This document shows, piece after piece, positions 16,410-25,604 of a stretch of DNA of 44,448 nucleotides. The position numbers and the translations under genes were made by a program. The notes beneath the pieces were generated by a model that worked only from the letters and a program-made list of their open reading frames with translations, had not been told where the DNA came from and searched no databases. Origin of the DNA: Deltaproteobacteria bacterium (GTDB taxonomy: Bacteria; Myxococcota_A; UBA9160; SMWR01); assembly GCA_002729515.1 (NCBI GenBank), contig PBYF01000018.1, positions 1 to 44,448 on the forward strand. Reading direction: 5' to 3'. How positions within the stretch are numbered: position 1 is the stretch's first letter; every line of letters starts with the position of its first letter.

Positions 16410-18797
16410 TCACGCGTCGATCGCGCTGACATAGACCTCGCGGGGCTTGGTGCCCTCCTGCGGTCCCACGACGCCCTCGTTCTCCATGTGCTCCACCATG
16501 CGCGCTGCCCGGTTGTATCCGACCTTGAGGCGCCGCTGGATGTAGGAGATCGAGGCATTGCGCGTCTCGGCCACGATGGCCACGGCGCGATCGTACATCT
16601 CGTCCACGTCCTCGTTCGATCCGGACTCCCTGGCCTCGCCTTCCTCCTGGGCACGGATCAGTGCGTCGTCGAAGTGCGGCGCCCCCTGCTGCCGGAGCTG
16701 GCTCACGAGCTCCGCGACCTCCTCCTCCGTCACGAATGCACCGTGAACACGCTGGAGTTTCGACGTGCCCGGCGGGAGGAAGAGCATGTCCCCCATCCCC
16801 AACAGCTGTTCGCCGCCGTTCTGATCGAGAATCGTCCGCGAGTCGGTCCGCGAGGAAACCTGGAAAGAGATGCGGGCTGGAAAGTTCGCTTTGATGACGC
16901 CGGTGAGGACGTCGACGCTGGGTCGCTGGGTCGCCAGCACGAGGTGAATACCCGCCGCCCGAGCCATCTGGGCCAGACGCTGGAGCGATTCCTCCACCTC
17001 GCGTGCAGAGACAACCATCAGGTCCGCAAGCTCGTCGATAACGACCACGATGTACGGGAAGTGGCGGAAGGGCACCTCTTCGCCCTCCTCCTCTCCGGGC
17101 TTCGGCCTCAGACGGAAGGTCTTCTTGCCGGCGTCGAGTTCCTTCGCCACCCGGCCGTTGTACTGATCGATGCTGCGCACGCCGAGCGCCGCCATCATCT
17201 GGTAGCGCTCCTCCATCTTGTGCACGATGCCGTTCAATGCCGCAGCGGCTTGCTTCGGGTTGGTGACGACGTCCGCGATGAGGTGCGGAATTCCCTCGTA
17301 GATCGAGAGCTCGAGGAGCTTCGGGTCGATGAGCAGCAGCTTGAGATCGTTGGGGGGCGTCCGGCAGAGGATCGAGCAGAGGAGCGAATTGAGAAAAACG
17401 CTCTTGCCGGTTCCCGTGGCCCCAGCGACGAGCAGATGGGGCATCCGAGTAAGGTCCGCAAAGGTCGGGTTTCCGAAAATATCCTTGCCGAGCGCAATGT
17501 TGAGCCGAGTACCGTCTTCGCGGAAGGCCTCCGAGTCCACCAGGTCGCGGATACAGACGGTTTCCCGCTCCTGGTTGGCCACCTCGATCCCGACCACCGA
17601 TTTTCCGGGAAGCGGCGCAATGATGCGCACTGACAGCGCTCGCAGGGCCAGCGCGAGGTCGTCGGAGAGACTGACGATCCGGTTCACCTTGACGCCCGAG
17701 GCCGGCTCGAACTCGTACATCGTGATCACAGGTCCCGGGTGGACCGTGATGACGCGCCCCCCGACACTGAAGTCGGCGAGCTTCTTCTCGAGGATGCGCG
17801 AGTTCATGATCAAGCTGTCGCGGTCGTAACTGCGCTTCTGCGAAGTCGGCTTCTGGAAGAGCGTGACGTCGGGCAGCCGGTAGGGTCCGGAGGAAGCGGT
17901 ATCCTCGAAGCTGAAGGCCTCCTGGTGCTCGGTGCGCTCGCGCGCCCTGTCCGCGGCGTGATCCACGATCATCGGGGAGCCGGTTGCGGCGGGACGCTTC
18001 GGGGACGCCGCCTCAACGGATGCGGACGCGGGATCGCTCTCCGGTCTCTCCGCCTCCGCAACCCGCGCCCGCCGACGGCGCTGCTCCCGCCAAACCCCGA
18101 GTCGCGCGAAACCACGCGCCAGGCCCATGCCGAGCTGGCGGGTCGCACGCTGCGCGCGGCCCGCCAGCGCGCTCACGCTCTCGAAAAGCCAGATGGCGAC
18201 AGCGGCGAGTGCGCCGCCGACCCACCCGAGGGCAACGCCGATCGCACCGAGCCCGGCACCGGTGGACACCCCGGTCCAACTCAGCGCGCCGATGGAAACG
18301 ATCACCGCGTTGAGGAGGAGCGCGCCCCAGGCCCCGACAAATCGACCCTCGGCACTCGCGAGGCTCCGCCCCAGCCAACCGACCGGCACACCCGCCGCAC
18401 GGCCGGGGAATGCCTCTGCGACGAGCGGCGGCAACGTGGCTGCCGCGAGTATCAGGAGAACCGCGCCCACCCAGAAACGCGATGTGGGCGGCGGGACTCC
18501 CCGAGCCAGGAGCAGTCGGAGCCCGACGTAGCCGAGCGCCACAACGAATACGACGGCCCCGAGCCCGAGCGTGCCGAAAAGGACGGCGGCGGTGGTGGCC
18601 CCGAACACGCCCGCACGGTTTTCCACGTTCCCCGCCTCGAAAAGGGCATCGTCGGGCGAAAACGTCCAGAGCCCGAGCGCGAGCAATAGCGCGAGCCCCA
18701 CGAGGGCTACGCCGACGCACTCCCGCACCACCCGCGAAGTCACCTTTGCGGAGCGGGTCTCCTTGGACCTGCGCCGTCCGGCGGCGGCCCTAGCCAT
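16410..18797 (-). CDS. ftsK: DNA translocase FtsK
   Basis: FtsK anchors at the division septum and pumps the chromosome terminus so that dimers can be resolved at dif. The 795 residues have four or five membrane helices (about 27-210), a short Arg/Ala-rich linker (210-300), the alpha/beta RecA-like motor with GATGTGKS at 459-466 and LLLIDPKLLELS, and a C-terminal winged-helix gamma domain (about 725-795, YDRAVAIVAETRNASISYIQ) that reads KOPS sites. The linker is much shorter than in E. coli. ATG 18797 has GGGAAGG upstream. lolA follows in the same unit. Confidence 0.97.
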   Translation of the reverse strand: MARAAAGRRRSKETRSAKVTSRVVRECVGVALVGLALLLALGLWTFSPDDALFEAGNVENRAGVFGATTAAVLFGTLGLGAVVFVVALGYVGLRLLLARGVPPPTSRFWVGAVLLILAAATLPPLVAEAFPGRAAGVPVGWLGRSLASAEGRFVGAWGALLLNAVIVSIGALSWTGVSTGAGLGAIGVALGWVGGALAAVAIWLFESVSALAGRAQRATRQLGMGLARGFARLGVWREQRRRRARVAEAERPESDPASASVEAASPKRPAATGSPMIVDHAADRARERTEHQEAFSFEDTASSGPYRLPDVTLFQKPTSQKRSYDRDSLIMNSRILEKKLADFSVGGRVITVHPGPVITMYEFEPASGVKVNRIVSLSDDLALALRALSVRIIAPLPGKSVVGIEVANQERETVCIRDLVDSEAFREDGTRLNIALGKDIFGNPTFADLTRMPHLLVAGATGTGKSVFLNSLLCSILCRTPPNDLKLLLIDPKLLELSIYEGIPHLIADVVTNPKQAAAALNGIVHKMEERYQMMAALGVRSIDQYNGRVAKELDAGKKTFRLRPKPGEEEGEEVPFRHFPYIVVVIDELADLMVVSAREVEESLQRLAQMARAAGIHLVLATQRPSVDVLTGVIKANFPARISFQVSSRTDSRTILDQNGGEQLLGMGDMLFLPPGTSKLQRVHGAFVTEEEVAELVSQLRQQGAPHFDDALIRAQEEGEARESGSNEDVDEMYDRAVAIVAETRNASISYIQRRLKVGYNRAARMVEHMENEGVVGPQEGTKPREVYVSAIDA

Positions 18798-18848
18798 GCC
18801 GATGCCTTCCCACGCCCCTCACCCCCTGGGACGGGTCGTGACGTCAGT

Positions 18849-19178
18849 TTAACCCAGCCGGTGCGGGGTGGCCCCTGGGCTCTCCTCCGTGCGGAATTCC
18901 GGATCGAAGCCGGCCGCGATCGCCTCCCGGACGGGTCGGCCGGCGCGAGCACCCGGCCGAAGACGCAAATCCATGCCAGCGCGCGCTCGGCGACGAACTT
19001 TCACGGGACCCGGGCGTGTGGTTGTCGAAGACACCGTGGGGCTTGCGCCCGCTGCGGTCGAAGGGAAGAGCAAAACCCCGATGCTCGCCCAAACCATGGT
19101 GCAGATACCGATCACCGGATACCGCGCGCGGCCCAGAGCCGGCGGAAATCTGTAGAAGACGTGAACAACCGTTAACAT
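18849..19178 (-). CDS. Small hypothetical protein with N-terminal hydrophobic segment
   Basis: A 109-codon frame between ssb and ftsK, 51 bases upstream of ftsK. Residues about 20-42 (VIGICTMVWASIGVLLFPST) look like a signal peptide or membrane helix. The rest is Arg/Pro-rich and then acidic, ending FDPEFRTEESPG and PHRLG. I recognise no family. The start is uncertain: ATG 19178 has no Shine-Dalgarno, and an internal ATG (MVWASIGVLL) is equally possible. It may be a real secreted peptide or a chance frame in GC-rich DNA. Confidence 0.35.
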   Translation of the reverse strand: MLTVVHVFYRFPPALGRARYPVIGICTMVWASIGVLLFPSTAAGASPTVSSTTTRPGPVKVRRRARAGMDLRLRPGARAGRPVREAIAAGFDPEFRTEESPGATPHRLG

Positions 19179-19204
19179 GGAACGAGGTTCTATTCGCTTC
19201 TGGC

Positions 19205-19233
19205 TTGACGCCCGTTCGTCGGGAAGGGATGAT
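19205..19233 (+). promoter_or_regulatory. Promoter of ssb
   Basis: TTGACG (19205-19210), a 17-base spacer, and GATGAT (19228-19233) fit a sigma-70 promoter 35 bases upstream of the ssb ATG. Confidence 0.5.
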
Positions 19234-19268
19234 CTCAAGACACCCCCGATCCCGACGGAGAGGCCTTC

Positions 19269-19718
19269 ATGGCAAGCGTCAACAAAGTGATCTTGATCGG
19301 CAACCTCGGTCGCGACCCGGAGCTCCGCTATACGAAGGGCGGAATGGCAGTCGCCAATTTTACCCTGGCCACCAACGAACGCTGGCGAGACAAACAGGGC
19401 AGCAGCCAGGAGCGGACGGAGTGGCATCGCATCGTGGTGTGGGACAAGCAGGCCGAGAACTGCGCCCAGTACCTGCAGAAGGGGCGCAGCGCCTACATCG
19501 AAGGGCGCCTCCAAACCCGCGAGTGGGAGGACAAGGAAGGGAACAAGCACAGGACCACGGAAGTCGTGGCGCAGCAGGTGACCTTCCTCGGAGGACGCGG
19601 CGACGGCGTCGGCCGCAGTGGCGGCGATGCGCCTCCCCCGCCCGGTCCGGCCGATGGCCCGCCCGGTCCGGCCGATGGCCCGCCCGGTCCGGCCAGCGGC
19701 GACGACATTCCGTTCTGA
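19269..19718 (+). CDS. ssb: Single-stranded DNA-binding protein
   Basis: SSB coats single-stranded DNA as a tetramer and recruits repair and replication partners through its acidic tail. The 149 residues open [21 protein letters not shown]. They carry the OB-fold motifs [48 protein letters not shown] and [14 protein letters not shown], and end DDIPF, the partner-binding tail. The linker between them contains three heptad copies (GPADGPP) made by a 21-bp tandem repeat. AGGCCTTC-rich sequence precedes the ATG. It stands alone between divergent and convergent minus-strand genes. Confidence 0.97.
   Translation: MASVNKVILIGNLGRDPELRYTKGGMAVANFTLATNERWRDKQGSSQERTEWHRIVVWDKQAENCAQYLQKGRSAYIEGRLQTREWEDKEGNKHRTTEVVAQQVTFLGGRGDGVGRSGGDAPPPPGPADGPPGPADGPPGPASGDDIPF
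19637..19699 (+). repeat. In-frame 21-bp tandem repeat in the ssb linker
   Basis: Three head-to-tail 21-base units (19637-19657, 19658-19678, 19679-19699). The first two are identical and the third differs near its end. Each adds GPADGPP or a variant to the intrinsically disordered linker, with the frame kept. Confidence 0.95.
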
Positions 19719-19750
19719 CGCACTGCGACGGCTGCGCGACGCCCGGCGGC

Positions 19751-20134
19751 CTAGCCGGGTGATGCGACGCGGAGCTTCCGCACCAACTCGTTGACGCGCT
19801 GACGGGTCTCGGGAGAAAGTTCACCGAACTCGATTCCCATGCCGGACGGCTCGCCCCGAGAGCCATCGGCCACGTGAACGACCACGCCGCTGGCTCGAAC
19901 GGGCTCCTCATCGCAGGGCAGACGGAACCGAAGATCGATCTGCGTCCCCGGAACGGGCGGAATTTCGGTCTTCACGAAGATTCCGCCCTCGTTGACGTCG
20001 CGGGAGAACTCCGAGAACAGCTCGTCGACGGTCCGGTACTCGACCTGCACCACCAAATCGGCCCGGTCGGCCTTGCGTCGCTCGTACCCTCGGACTGCGC
20101 ACTCGAGCGCGTGATCGCCGCTGAATCGGGTCAT
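19751..20134 (-). CDS. PilZ domain protein
   Basis: A 127-residue single-domain protein with the c-di-GMP binding signatures of PilZ: an Arg-rich start (YERRKADRADL, RxxxR at about 20-24) and DVNEGGIFV (46-54) in place of the common D/NxSxxG. It resembles the myxococcal TIGR02266-type PilZ paralogues, which are found in motility and development loci. It probably acts as a cytoplasmic c-di-GMP sensor, but the Ser-to-Glu change in the second motif leaves ligand binding open. It lies downstream of radC with a 75-base gap and converges on ssb. Confidence 0.85.
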   Translation of the reverse strand: MTRFSGDHALECAVRGYERRKADRADLVVQVEYRTVDELFSEFSRDVNEGGIFVKTEIPPVPGTQIDLRFRLPCDEEPVRASGVVVHVADGSRGEPSGMGIEFGELSPETRQRVNELVRKLRVASPG

Positions 20135-20209
20135 GGGAAACCTCCCCAGCGGGTATCGGCAACCCGTCGAGCCAGCTTGAGCCCTGGGGCAAACAGATGT
20201 CCGGGCCGC

Positions 20210-20875
20210 TCAAACGCCCGGCCACTCCGCCAACTCCTCCCTCAGACTCGCATAGCCGCGTTCGGCCACGACCACGTGGTCGAGCACGGGAATGCCAAGG
20301 AGATCGCCGGCGCGCACCAGCCGCTCGGTGATCTCCCGGTCTTCCCGGCTGGGCGTGGGGTCGCCACTGGGGTGGTTGTGCACCAGGACCACGGCGGCTG
20401 CGGGCTCGCGAAGCGCCGGCCGGAAGACCTCGCGCGGGTGAACCAGGCTGGCGGTGAGCGTACCCCGCGACACGAGCGCATGACGGATCACGCGGTGCCG
20501 TCCGTCGAGGAGCACGGTGATGAAGCATTCCTGGGCCGCGTGGCGCAGGTGCGGGTGAAAATGGGCGTGCACGTCGGCGGGACCGCGCACAGCGATCCCT
20601 GCGTCGAGCCGGCGTTCGGCGAGGCGGCGGCCCAACTCGAACGCGGCTCCCAACGTGGCACTCTTTGCCGGCCCGACACCCGGTACCGCCGCAAGGTCCG
20701 CGGCCGCGGCTCGAGCCGTACCCGCCAGACCGCCGCTCGCCGTCAGCAGCTGCACCGCCACGGCGACCGCGTCGAGACCCCCACCACCGGTGCGAAGCAG
20801 TAGCGCCACGAGTTCCACATCGCTCAGGGCCTCGGCACCAAGTGCCTCCAGGCGCTCGCGAGGACGGTCTCGCAT
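20210..20875 (-). CDS. radC: RadC-family JAMM/MPN protein
   Basis: The 221 residues contain a helix-hairpin-helix-like N-terminus (RERLEALGAEALSDVELVA; LAAVPGVGPAKSA at 61-73) and a C-terminal JAMM metal site HNHPSGDPTPSRED (His166, His168, Asp179 region) typical of RadC/YsnA proteins. Once linked to DNA repair, the family has no settled function and is often found near mobile or competence genes. The metal ligands are intact, so a Zn-dependent hydrolase is possible. It is followed by pilZ and preceded by the PEGA-like secreted protein. Confidence 0.92.
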   Translation of the reverse strand: MRDRPRERLEALGAEALSDVELVALLLRTGGGGLDAVAVAVQLLTASGGLAGTARAAAADLAAVPGVGPAKSATLGAAFELGRRLAERRLDAGIAVRGPADVHAHFHPHLRHAAQECFITVLLDGRHRVIRHALVSRGTLTASLVHPREVFRPALREPAAAVVLVHNHPSGDPTPSREDREITERLVRAGDLLGIPVLDHVVVAERGYASLREELAEWPGV

Positions 20876-20933
20876 TGAAACTCCGCGGGACCGCGGTCCA
20901 AAAAGAATAGCGCGTGCCGGGGGCGAGGCTGCG

Positions 20934-22175
20934 TCAGCTCGCGCGGGCGAGGCAGAGCCGCTCGGCCACCTCGCTCTCGTCGAGGATCGCGTCGAAGTCA
21001 GACGGACCGACCTCGGGCGCGATCAGCCCGCGCAGCGTCTCACGCCGGTAGGACTTGTCTTCGAGCTCGGTCACGAACCGCCGCAGCAGTGCCAGGTACC
21101 CGCGCACCTCGGCCGCCTGACTCGACGCCGCCGAGAGCTCGATCGGCAGGTCGGTCCGATAGGTGGTCCCGTCTGCCAACACCACGGCCGCGCCGGGCGA
21201 GACCGCACCGAGGCGCCGCATGGCGGCACGCAGATAGGGGTCCGTGAAGGAACCGCTCGGTGTGAGAGCGCGCGCCAGGCCCGCCGCGTCGAGCTTCTTG
21301 CGCAGGGTTTCTTCGTAACGCAGCGCGCACCCGCTGACGTCAGCAACTCGGACCCGCGCAAGTGCTGCGTGTGCACGCTGCACCGAACTCGCGCTCGGAT
21401 TTTTCGGAGCAATATCGATGGAGAAGCGGTTGAGCCGCCGCACGGCGTCGTAGGATTGCCGCTGGCGCAGCTCCATCTCGCCCTCGCGTGCGACCTCGGT
21501 CAGCTGGAGGCGAACGACGAGGTCCTGGCCGAGCTGCTGAGGTACGAGGCCCGCCACGAGTGCGTCGTTTGCCGCTCCGAGCGACTCGGACGCCGCGGGC
21601 GTGACACCCGTCTCGAGCAAGATGAGGGAATATCCGTCCGGCGTTTTCTGCACGCGGAACGTGGCGTGCTCTTCGGTGAGAAAGCTGATGGAGGCGCGGT
21701 CGGCAAAGTAGAGGTGGGTGACCCCGACGAGCGAGTTGGCCACGGGTTCGAGCTCGATCAGGATCTCTTTCTCGTGACCCCGAACGTCGATGCTCACCTC
21801 CTTCTGCCGATATCCATCGTGGAACGCGCGCACCTTGAGCGTGTCATGGGGTCCGGCCTCGAAGGGGCTGGGCAGCACGACCTTGCTGGGAGCGTCTCCC
21901 TGCTCGAAGCCCCTCTGGAAGCTCCGCCTCACGTAGAAAAAATCGAGGGCAGCGCCCGGTGGTGTGGTCCGCACCACGATCTCGCGCTGTGAATACCAGT
22001 GGGCGGGTCCACCGCGGAAGAGACTCGTGATCGGAGAAAACAGAGAGGTCGGACTCCAACTCGCCCGCTTGTCCGGGATCAGCTCGACCACCTCGAGCTC
22101 CTCCTCCGAGCGCCCTTCCAGCGACGGGGCGAAGGCGAGCAAGAAGGCGAGCAAGAGCGTTGTGATCCGGTGCAC
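20934..22175 (-). CDS. Secreted hypothetical protein with PEGA-like domain
   Basis: A 413-residue protein with a signal peptide (RITTLLLAFLLAFAPSLEG). Residues about 65-125 look like a PEGA carbohydrate/peptidoglycan-binding fold: IVVRTTPPGAALDFFYV, then an S-K-V-V-L-P turn, then KVRAFHDGYRQKEVSIDV. The later 280 residues, with VTHLYFADRASISFL and LARVRVADVSGCALRY, match nothing I know. The start is GTG at 22175. It lies 121 bases below the sigma/anti-sigma pair, so it may belong to that regulon; this is inference. Confidence 0.6.
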   Translation of the reverse strand: MHRITTLLLAFLLAFAPSLEGRSEEELEVVELIPDKRASWSPTSLFSPITSLFRGGPAHWYSQREIVVRTTPPGAALDFFYVRRSFQRGFEQGDAPSKVVLPSPFEAGPHDTLKVRAFHDGYRQKEVSIDVRGHEKEILIELEPVANSLVGVTHLYFADRASISFLTEEHATFRVQKTPDGYSLILLETGVTPAASESLGAANDALVAGLVPQQLGQDLVVRLQLTEVAREGEMELRQRQSYDAVRRLNRFSIDIAPKNPSASSVQRAHAALARVRVADVSGCALRYEETLRKKLDAAGLARALTPSGSFTDPYLRAAMRRLGAVSPGAAVVLADGTTYRTDLPIELSAASSQAAEVRGYLALLRRFVTELEDKSYRRETLRGLIAPEVGPSDFDAILDESEVAERLCLARAS

Positions 22176-22296
22176 GAAACCTCGTCACTGCAGATCCAGC
22201 GCAGGGTACGGGGGCTCGCAGCGTCGGGCAAACGCCGCCGGCGCGCTCAGAAAACGCTCGCTGTGCACGGGGGCTTGCGCCGCCTGGCAGATCCGA

Positions 22297-22911
22297 TCAG
22301 CGGCGCTCGGACCCCTGAGAGAAGCTGGCGAGGACGACGTCACCGGCCGGTTCCATCTGCGACGCCAACCAGGCGGAGTGCGGATGGCCGGCCCCCCGAA
22401 GCCTGCGCATCATCTGCAAGCGTTGCGATTTCAACATCCGCGGAGAAGAGCCTCCGAGCGGGCGGACACTCGGAGTCTGCGGGCCACCCATTTCGCCGGC
22501 GACCGTAACCGCGGAAACCGGCGAATCGACCCCGGCAATCGGTGTGCCCGGCGCGGACCCGACACCGGTCAGGACCGCCGGCGGCGTACCGATGAAAACG
22601 AGCAGGGCAACGGCCGAGACCGTGAGTGGAACTGCAAACGTCGGCTCGAACAGGCGGTGGAGCCAGTCCCGCCAACGGACCGGGTCTGCCTCCCCGGCCC
22701 GGATACGTGCTACGACGCGCTCGGCCAGGGCGGGCGGGGCTTCGGGCTGGGGCAGCCCACGCAAAAGGCTCACGGTCGCCTGCAATCCGCGGAGCTCCTC
22801 GCGAAGCTCGGAATTCGCCTCCAAGGCGGATTCGATCCGGATCGCTTCGCGGGCACTGACGTCCCCTTCGAGATAAGCGCTCAGCCGAGCGCGGACTCGG
22901 TCTGTTTTCAC
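22297..22911 (-). CDS. Membrane anti-sigma factor (zinc-less)
   Basis: A 204-residue protein that overlaps the sigma-factor stop by four bases. Its N-terminus (RVRARLSAYLEGDVSAREAIRIE, then ANSELREEL) follows the anti-sigma pattern 'LSAYLDGEL...R.EL', but the His/Cys zinc ligands of classic ZAS proteins are replaced. One membrane helix (about 93-112, FAVPLTVSAVALLVFIG) separates it from a periplasmic Pro/Ser/Met-rich part. It most likely holds the adjacent ECF sigma at the membrane; the signal is unknown. Confidence 0.75.
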   Translation of the reverse strand: MKTDRVRARLSAYLEGDVSAREAIRIESALEANSELREELRGLQATVSLLRGLPQPEAPPALAERVVARIRAGEADPVRWRDWLHRLFEPTFAVPLTVSAVALLVFIGTPPAVLTGVGSAPGTPIAGVDSPVSAVTVAGEMGGPQTPSVRPLGGSSPRMLKSQRLQMMRRLRGAGHPHSAWLASQMEPAGDVVLASFSQGSERR

Positions 22912-23642
22912 GACACCTTTCCTCCCCTGCCGGCGGCTACGAACGAGCGCAACTCTTCGCGCAGAGCGTTTCGAGCCCGGTGAATCCGCGATTTCACGGT
23001 GCCCTCCGGAATCCCGAGGGACCGGGCGATGTCGCCGTAGGACTGCCCCTCGAGGTCGTATAGGACGAGTGTCAACCGCAAGTCGTCGGGTAGCTCGAGC
23101 AGGGCCCGCTGCACCCGTGCCTGTGCCTCGACACCCACTGCGGCCGCCTCGGGATCGCGGGGGCTCTGGGGCCGGTCGAAGCCGGCCTCCTGCCGCCGGG
23201 CGAGCGCCTGCTCGCGGCTGCGCTTGCGTCCGAGGCTGCGGCGGCGGTTGAGCGCCGCATTTGCTGCGACGCGGTAGACGAAGGTCGAGAAGCGCGCCTC
23301 GCGGCGGAAGCGATGGCCGTGGCGGTGGAGGCTCAGAAAGGTCTCCTGGGACACATCCAAAGCGTCGTCGCGATTGCCCAACATCCGCATCAGCAATCCG
23401 AATACCCGGCGCTCATGGCGGCGGACGAGCGTCTCGAAGGCCGCCTCGTCCCCGGACTGCCAGCGCTCGACCAGGGCGGCATCCGGATCGTCGATCGTCC
23501 GGAGGGGCAACCCACGGGCGTGCCCCGAGACAACAGTTGCCGGGTGTGCTTCGACCATCGGTACCGTCACTTTCCGCCTCGAGTATGTGGGACACCGGTC
23601 CGAGAGCTCCGGTTCCGCCCTTTCGTCGCTTTCTCCACTCAT
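22908..23642 (-). CDS. ECF sigma factor (RpoE-like)
   Basis: A 244-residue sigma-70 family member with regions 2 and 4 only. Region 2 has [39 protein letters not shown] and [18 protein letters not shown]. Region 4 has [39 protein letters not shown]. The start at 23642 overlaps the moaC stop (ATGA), favouring coupling; an ATG at 23558 ([10 protein letters not shown]) would give a length nearer to the family and is a fair alternative. The anti-sigma follows with the same overlap. It probably responds to envelope stress. Confidence 0.92.
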   Translation of the reverse strand: MSGESDERAEPELSDRCPTYSRRKVTVPMVEAHPATVVSGHARGLPLRTIDDPDAALVERWQSGDEAAFETLVRRHERRVFGLLMRMLGNRDDALDVSQETFLSLHRHGHRFRREARFSTFVYRVAANAALNRRRSLGRKRSREQALARRQEAGFDRPQSPRDPEAAAVGVEAQARVQRALLELPDDLRLTLVLYDLEGQSYGDIARSLGIPEGTVKSRIHRARNALREELRSFVAAGRGGKVS

Positions 23643-24169
23643 GCACTACCGCGCTGGCCCGACCCCGCGGGAACAGCCGACTCGGGTTCGTCGGCTCGCC
23701 GCCACTCACCGCTCTTTCCACCGCTCTTCGAGACCAGGCGCACGCCCTCGACGCTCATGCCGCGGTCGATGGCCTTGCACATATCGTAGAGTGTGAGCGC
23801 GGCGGCCGAGACGGCAACCAGGGCCTCCATCTCGACCCCGGTCCGGGCATGGGCCTCGACCCTGGCCTCGATCCGAATGCCGGGACCCGTCGGATCCGGC
23901 TCGAGTTCCAGAACCACGGAATCGAGCGGCAACGAGTGGCAGAGCGGAATCCACTCGTCGGTTCGCTTGGCCGCCTGGATGCCCGCGATGCGCGCCGTAG
24001 CCAGCACGTCCCCCTTTGGAATGCGACCCTCGGCGATACGTGCCAGCGTCTCGCCGGCCATTCGCACCTGGCCCCGGGCCACGCAGACGCGGTGAGTCAC
24101 CGACTTCTCACCGACGTCGACCATGCGCGCGCGGCCTTCGGAGTCGAGATGGGTCAGCCGCTCCGGCAC
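23639..24169 (-). CDS. moaC: Cyclic pyranopterin monophosphate synthase
   Basis: MoaC converts the MoaA product to cyclic pyranopterin monophosphate in molybdenum cofactor synthesis. The 176 residues hold the family motifs LCHSLPL (76-82), TGVEMEAL (110-117) and [10 protein letters not shown] (126-135), plus SKSGGKSG near the end. The start is GTG at 24169, directly abutting the hydrolase stop. No other mo-cofactor gene is in the window, so moaC seems to have been carried into this unit. It overlaps the sigma gene. Confidence 0.95.
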   Translation of the reverse strand: MPERLTHLDSEGRARMVDVGEKSVTHRVCVARGQVRMAGETLARIAEGRIPKGDVLATARIAGIQAAKRTDEWIPLCHSLPLDSVVLELEPDPTGPGIRIEARVEAHARTGVEMEALVAVSAAALTLYDMCKAIDRGMSVEGVRLVSKSGGKSGEWRRADEPESAVPAGSGQRGSA

Positions 24170-25012
24170 TCAATCGGCCTCCCGCTCGCGCATCCATTCG
24201 ACGCACTCGATCGCTACGCTCTCCCATTCGGGCTCGTTCAGGATCTCGTGTCGCAGTCCGGGGTAGATCCGCAGATCGCTGCCGGGAGAGCCGAGCGCTG
24301 CGTAGAATGCGCGACTCCCCGTCGGAAGGACAAGCGGATCTTCGCCCCCGTGGAGCAGTAGCACCGGGAGCGAAACATCGGGAGCCGCTTCCAGCGTGCG
24401 GCGCGCGCCGTCGTAGACAGCCCAGGCGAGCGAGAGCGTCATGAACTGGAAGACGAGTGGGTCCGCTCTGTAGCGGCGCCCGACCTCCGGATCGCGCGAG
24501 AGCGCATCCTCGGCAATCGGCCGGCTCAGCCGCAGGCGCGGCAGGAGCAGCCGCAGCAAGCGCAGCGCCCAGATCTGCAGCTTCGGGGGCAGTTCGGCCG
24601 GATGCAGGGCAGCACCGCTCGTCACGACCCCCGCCAGCTCCGGGGCACGCAGGGCCGTGAGGCCCAGGACGATCAGGCCTCCCATGCTGTGACCGAATAC
24701 GAAGAGCGGTTTGCCAGGATGCTCTCTGCGCACCCAGCCGACAAAGGCCTCGGTGTCTTCGACCAGGGCGGTGAAGGAAGCGGCGTGCCCACGGGGTCCT
24801 TCCGAGCGGCCATGGCCCTGAAGGTCGCAGCCGTGGACAGCGCAGCCCCGCTCGGCGAGCCAGGTCCCCAGGCGCTCGTAGCGGCCCGTGTGCTCGGCGA
24901 AGCCGTGGACGAGCGTCACCGCGCGCTCGGGCACCTCGGGCAGCCAGCCCCGCGCAAACAGCGCCCGCCCGCCGCCCCCGGGGAAGTGGGACTCGACGCG
25001 GCGGATCACCAC
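24170..25012 (-). CDS. Monoacylglycerol-lipase-like alpha/beta hydrolase
   Basis: A 280-residue serine hydrolase of the Hydrolase_4 (monoglyceride lipase/lysophospholipase) type. It has LVHGFAEHTGRYERL (oxyanion region), GCDLQGHGRSEGPRGH, the nucleophile elbow GHSMGG (Ser109), the acid in HGGEDPLV and the late LRHEILNEPE with the catalytic His. That set and order are diagnostic of the MGLL group. The start is GTG at 25012 (GTGGTG). It follows the SLT gene by 22 bases. Substrate is probably a lysolipid or monoglyceride. Confidence 0.9.
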   Translation of the reverse strand: MVIRRVESHFPGGGGRALFARGWLPEVPERAVTLVHGFAEHTGRYERLGTWLAERGCAVHGCDLQGHGRSEGPRGHAASFTALVEDTEAFVGWVRREHPGKPLFVFGHSMGGLIVLGLTALRAPELAGVVTSGAALHPAELPPKLQIWALRLLRLLLPRLRLSRPIAEDALSRDPEVGRRYRADPLVFQFMTLSLAWAVYDGARRTLEAAPDVSLPVLLLHGGEDPLVLPTGSRAFYAALGSPGSDLRIYPGLRHEILNEPEWESVAIECVEWMREREAD

Positions 25013-25034
25013 GCCCGCAGGCTAGCACGTGCGC

Positions 25035-25604
25035 CTAGGAGGCGTGGCGGAGGATCGCCGCGCGAACCGCGCGAACGTTCTCCAGGTAGGCCTCACCGCG
25101 AATGTCGTTTCCCCAGAAATAGGCCAGGATCCCGCGATCCTCGCCGAGACGCCGGATGTTGTCGGCCAGGATCAGGCAACCCGCCTCGATATTCGTCTCG
25201 ATCGAGGTCAGGTTCCCGGCGACCGGCAGCCCGCCCACCACGTGGGGCATCACCTGCATCAGGCCCACCGCACCCTTCGAACTGCGCACCCAGGGTCGCG
25301 CGCTGCTCTCAGCGGTAATGACGGCGAGCACGAGCGAGGGCTCCAGCCGGTACTTCGCGCTGTACTTCACAACCGCCGCCGCGATCTGCTCCCGTTCCGG
25401 CGCTCGGAGATCCGGATTCAAACGGACCAGATAAGCGGAGACCTGCACAACGCCGAAGGTCTTGCTGCGCATTGCCTGCGCCGGGGCGGACTCGCGGGTG
25501 CCGACTCGACCGTCGCGTCCGTCGGACAGGAGCGACAGCGAGGCGAGCGCGAGTGCGACGACGTGGGTGCGAATCATTCCGAAACTTCGCCCGACTAAAC
25601 GCAC
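25035..25604 (-). CDS. Small lytic murein transglycosylase (SLT domain)
   Basis: A 189-residue exported SLT-fold enzyme. A signal-like N-terminus (IRTHVVALALASLSLL) precedes the domain, which shows LVLAVITAESSARPWV (catalytic Glu99) and GAVGLMQVMPHV (112-123), then NIEAGCLILADNIRRLG and ILAYFWG. It would cleave peptidoglycan with formation of 1,6-anhydro-muramic acid. I chose GTG 25604 because GGGAAGAC precedes it; ATG 25577 is also possible and would shorten the signal. It is the first gene of the unit running down to pilZ. Confidence 0.85.
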   Translation of the reverse strand: MRLVGRSFGMIRTHVVALALASLSLLSDGRDGRVGTRESAPAQAMRSKTFGVVQVSAYLVRLNPDLRAPEREQIAAAVVKYSAKYRLEPSLVLAVITAESSARPWVRSSKGAVGLMQVMPHVVGGLPVAGNLTSIETNIEAGCLILADNIRRLGEDRGILAYFWGNDIRGEAYLENVRAVRAAILRHAS

